From an uncultured Bacteroides sp. (GTDB lineage Bacteria; Bacteroidota; Bacteroidia; Bacteroidales; Bacteroidaceae): DNA of 64,000 nt. The position numbers were made by a program, and so were the translations under genes. This document shows, piece after piece, positions 62,157 to 64,000 of the stretch. The DNA lies in NCBI GenBank assembly GCA_944321495.1, contig CALULP010000042.1:56697-120696 (forward strand), read 5' to 3'. Each line of letters opens with the position of its first letter. Positions within the stretch are counted from its first letter, which is position 1. The notes beneath the pieces are model-generated. The model saw only the letters and a list, made by a program, of their open reading frames with translations, made no database searches and had not been told where the DNA came from.

Positions 62157-62164
62157 TACCTTTG
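62157..62164 (+). promoter_or_regulatory. Predicted -7 promoter element for mnmE
   Basis: TACCTTTG followed by CA, exact match. The leader to the ATG at 62323 is about 155 bases and contains the 7-bp repeat. Confidence 0.55.
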
Positions 62165-62208
62165 CAGATACGATTATACAATATTATAAATGAAAATATA
62201 ATTTAGCG

Positions 62209-62240
62209 ATTAGTGATTAGTGATTAGTGATTGAGTGATT
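62209..62240. repeat. Heptanucleotide repeat (GATTAGT)n in the mnmE leader
   Basis: GATTAGT three times in tandem, then GATTGAGT and GATT. A simple 7-bp repeat of the kind that changes copy number by slippage. Confidence 0.75.
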
Positions 62241-62322
62241 ATGCAGGCAACTTTCCCTTTCTCTCATTTTAACGCTTATCACCTACCCTAAACATTAATA
62301 GACTAATTATCAACTCAAACTT

Positions 62323-63726
62323 ATGAAGCAAGAACAATCGCAAGACACCATCTGCGCCATAGCCACCGCCCAAGGAGGCGCCATCGGGCTTATCCGCGTG
62401 TCTGGTCCTGAAGCTATCGCCATCACCGACCGCATCTTCACCCCTGTGGGGAAAGCCGCCAAGCCACTGGCCATGCGTTCTCCTTATACCCTTACTTTCG
62501 GGCACATTAAAGAAGATACGAAAGGGGACATAATCGACGAGGTACTTATTTCCCTTTTCCGTGCCCCTCATTCGTACACAGGAGAGGACTCCACCGAAAT
62601 TTCCTGTCATGGTTCACCTTACATTCTACGCCGCGTCATACAACTGCTTATCAATCACGGTTGTCGACTAGCACGTCCTGGTGAATACACTCAACGCGCC
62701 TTCTTGAATGGGAAGATGGATTTGAGCCAAGCAGAGGCCGTGGCAGACCTTATCGCCTCCACCTCGGAGGCACAACACCGGCTGGCCATGAACCAAATGC
62801 GCGGAGCATTCAGCCAGAAACTGAGTAAGCTGCGTGACCAGCTTCTGCACCTCACCTCACTTATGGAATTGGAACTCGATTTCTCCGACCATGAAGAATT
62901 AGAGTTTGCAGACCGCACAGAACTTCAAACCCTTGCTTCGCAAATCGAAGCTCTTATCGCCCAACTTACCGATTCGTTCAGCACCGGAAATGCCCTGAAG
63001 AATGGTATTCCTGTAGCCATCGTAGGCGAAACCAATGCGGGAAAGAGTACCCTACTCAACGCATTAGTGGGTGAAGAACGTGCTATTGTAAGCGATATAC
63101 ACGGCACCACACGCGATGTGATAGAAGACACTATTCAACTCGGTGGTGCCACATTCCGCTTTATCGACACTGCAGGCATCCGACAAACCACCAATACCAT
63201 CGAAAGCTTAGGTATTAAGCGGAGCTTCCAAGCCATTCGCAAAGCAGAAATCGTACTTTGGGTCATTGACCAAAAAGAAGCGGAAAAACAAATTGCCACT
63301 CTCTCCAAACAAATAATCCCTTTATGTAATGGCAAACAGCTTATCCTCGTCCTTAATAAGAGCGACATTGCGGACACCCCAATTTCAATAGCCAATTATC
63401 AATTGCCAACTGAAAACACAATTTCCCTCTCCGCCAAAAGTAGAGATGGACTTGACAGACTTCAAAACTTACTGATAAAGACAGCTTGTCTGCCCCGCCT
63501 GTCTTCGGGTGACGTCATTGTGACCAACGCACGTCACTACGAAGCGCTATCCCACTCCCTCCAAACCATACGTCGAGTACAGCAGGGGTTATCCACAGGG
63601 ATTTCCTCCGATCTTATAGTACAAGATTTACGCGAATGCCTGTTCCACCTAGCGGATATCGTTGGACAAGTGACAACCGATGACGTGCTTGATAGTATAT
63701 TTCAACACTTTTGCATCGGCAAGTAG
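62323..63726 (+). CDS. mnmE: tRNA modification GTPase MnmE (TrmE)
   Basis: A 467-residue protein that with MnmG modifies wobble uridine in tRNA. N-terminal tetrahydrofolate-binding domain (DTICAIATAQGGAIGLIRVSGPEA), helical domain, and inserted G domain: VGETNAGKSTLLNAL (G1), GTTRDV (G2), FIDTAGIRQT (G3), LNKSDIAD (G4). The C-terminal CIGK (folate/active Cys) is intact. Between G4 and the SAK of G5 a short stretch (IANYQLPTE) is a translated CAATTG-type repeat. It is in frame and does not hit a motif. Confidence 0.96.
   Translation: MKQEQSQDTICAIATAQGGAIGLIRVSGPEAIAITDRIFTPVGKAAKPLAMRSPYTLTFGHIKEDTKGDIIDEVLISLFRAPHSYTGEDSTEISCHGSPYILRRVIQLLINHGCRLARPGEYTQRAFLNGKMDLSQAEAVADLIASTSEAQHRLAMNQMRGAFSQKLSKLRDQLLHLTSLMELELDFSDHEELEFADRTELQTLASQIEALIAQLTDSFSTGNALKNGIPVAIVGETNAGKSTLLNALVGEERAIVSDIHGTTRDVIEDTIQLGGATFRFIDTAGIRQTTNTIESLGIKRSFQAIRKAEIVLWVIDQKEAEKQIATLSKQIIPLCNGKQLILVLNKSDIADTPISIANYQLPTENTISLSAKSRDGLDRLQNLLIKTACLPRLSSGDVIVTNARHYEALSHSLQTIRRVQQGLSTGISSDLIVQDLRECLFHLADIVGQVTTDDVLDSIFQHFCIGK
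63380..63412. repeat. CAATTG-type repeat inside mnmE
   Basis: CAATTATCAATTGCCAAC, the same kind of sequence as in carA, with flanking CAAT steps. It encodes IANYQLPT between G-domain motifs 4 and 5. Confidence 0.6.
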
Positions 63727-63768
63727 GATATACTTACAAACGATTAACATCAATCATCATTGATTAGT

Positions 63769-63800
63769 AAGGCGTTCATTTTGAGCGCCTTTTATTTTTG
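63769..63800 (+). terminator. Rho-independent terminator after mnmE
   Basis: AAGGCG-TTCA pairs with TGA-CGCCTT (one bulge) and TTTATTTTT follows. Confidence 0.8.
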
Positions 63801-63910
63801 CTCATTCAGCGATATTCATCGTTGGAAGGCCTTTTTTCAGCTCATTTTTGTACCGTATTTGTAACTCGGACGTAAGACCTATAAAAACCTCAAGAAAGGT
63901 AGTAGAGAAA

Positions 63911-63940
63911 CTTTACGCCATTTTACGTGGTTTTACGGGA
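63911..63940. repeat. 10-bp iteron-like repeats TTTACGnnn(T)
   Basis: CTTTACGCCA, TTTTACGTGG and TTTTACGGGA follow each other directly at 63911, 63921 and 63931; TTTGACAG continues the pattern weakly. The phase equals one helical turn. They lie about 40 bases before the start codon of the last gene. Confidence 0.65.
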
Positions 63941-63977
63941 TTTGACAGAAATAATGGAGAAATAAAGACGAAATAAA

Positions 63978-64000
63978 ATGAGCAGTAATTTGAAAATTAA
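63978..64000 (+). CDS. Start of a further gene, cut by the window edge
   Basis: ATG at 63978 opens a frame reading MSSNLKI up to the window end. Some Bacteroidales element-borne small helix-turn-helix/excisionase-like proteins begin in a similar way, but seven residues cannot decide. Upstream iteron-like repeats favour an element-borne gene. Confidence 0.3.

Overview
The window looks like the chromosome of a gut-type member of the order Bacteroidales (Bacteroides, Phocaeicola or Parabacteroides-like). The evidence is a SusC/SusD pair next to a hybrid two-component regulator, many start-proximal promoters of the Bacteroidota form TAnnTTTG, a eukaryote-like isoleucyl-tRNA synthetase, lipoproteins of Bacteroidota-only families (DUF4296, DUF4251), a sodium-pumping oxaloacetate decarboxylase set and HU-like/SPOR proteins. 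No rRNA and no CRISPR array was seen. One tRNA (Asp, GTC) is present.

Layout. 1-6.1 kb: the end of a TrmH-type rRNA/tRNA methyltransferase, then a leftward operon ileS, TraR/DksA-like protein, lspA, DUF4296 lipoprotein and a short unknown gene. 6.6-13.9 kb: housekeeping and envelope genes (DUF4251, S41 protease, CNNM/CBS transporter, OmpH-like chaperone, PepD, an EEP-fold hydrolase). 13.9-26.5 kb: a polysaccharide-utilisation-type locus with a hybrid two-component sensor/regulator, an HU-like DNA-binding protein followed by a 24-bp hairpin repeat array, SusC, SusD, a surface lipoprotein and a carboxylesterase. No glycoside hydrolase lies in it. 26.5-37 kb: an AAA ATPase, a xanthine salvage pair (permease and xpt) behind mfd, and an oadG-oadA-oadB sodium pump operon. 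37-46.7 kb: an AddB-like nuclease, then carB, and a tightly coupled purF, small membrane protein, carA operon. 47-52.6 kb: a split chromate transporter and a leftward operon of steroid 5-alpha-reductase, OYE-type flavoenzyme, short-chain dehydrogenase and a GHL10 hydrolase. This looks like a bile-acid/steroid A-ring reduction cluster. 52.6-54 kb is AT-rich with small unknown genes, repeats and tRNA-Asp. 54-64 kb: an aminotransferase, a winged-helix protein, lepA, map, uxaC, an FHA protein, an HU/SPOR protein and mnmE. The last 200 bp carry 10-bp iteron-like repeats and the start of another gene, perhaps the edge of a mobile element.

The most interesting points are these. (1) The 5-alpha-reductase/OYE/SDR operon. 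(2) A GIHH instead of HIGH signature in IleS, a swap linked to mupirocin hyper-resistance. (3) At least five unrelated intergenic tandem arrays that share a period of 21-24 bp, about two helical turns. (4) Short CAATTG-type repeats that have entered the reading frames of carA and mnmE without breaking them. (5) A 20-bp direct repeat between the hybrid regulator and its divergent neighbour, a good operator candidate.

Start sites were chosen by eye from protein family shape and promoter position. Family names come from recognition of motifs, not from a database search.
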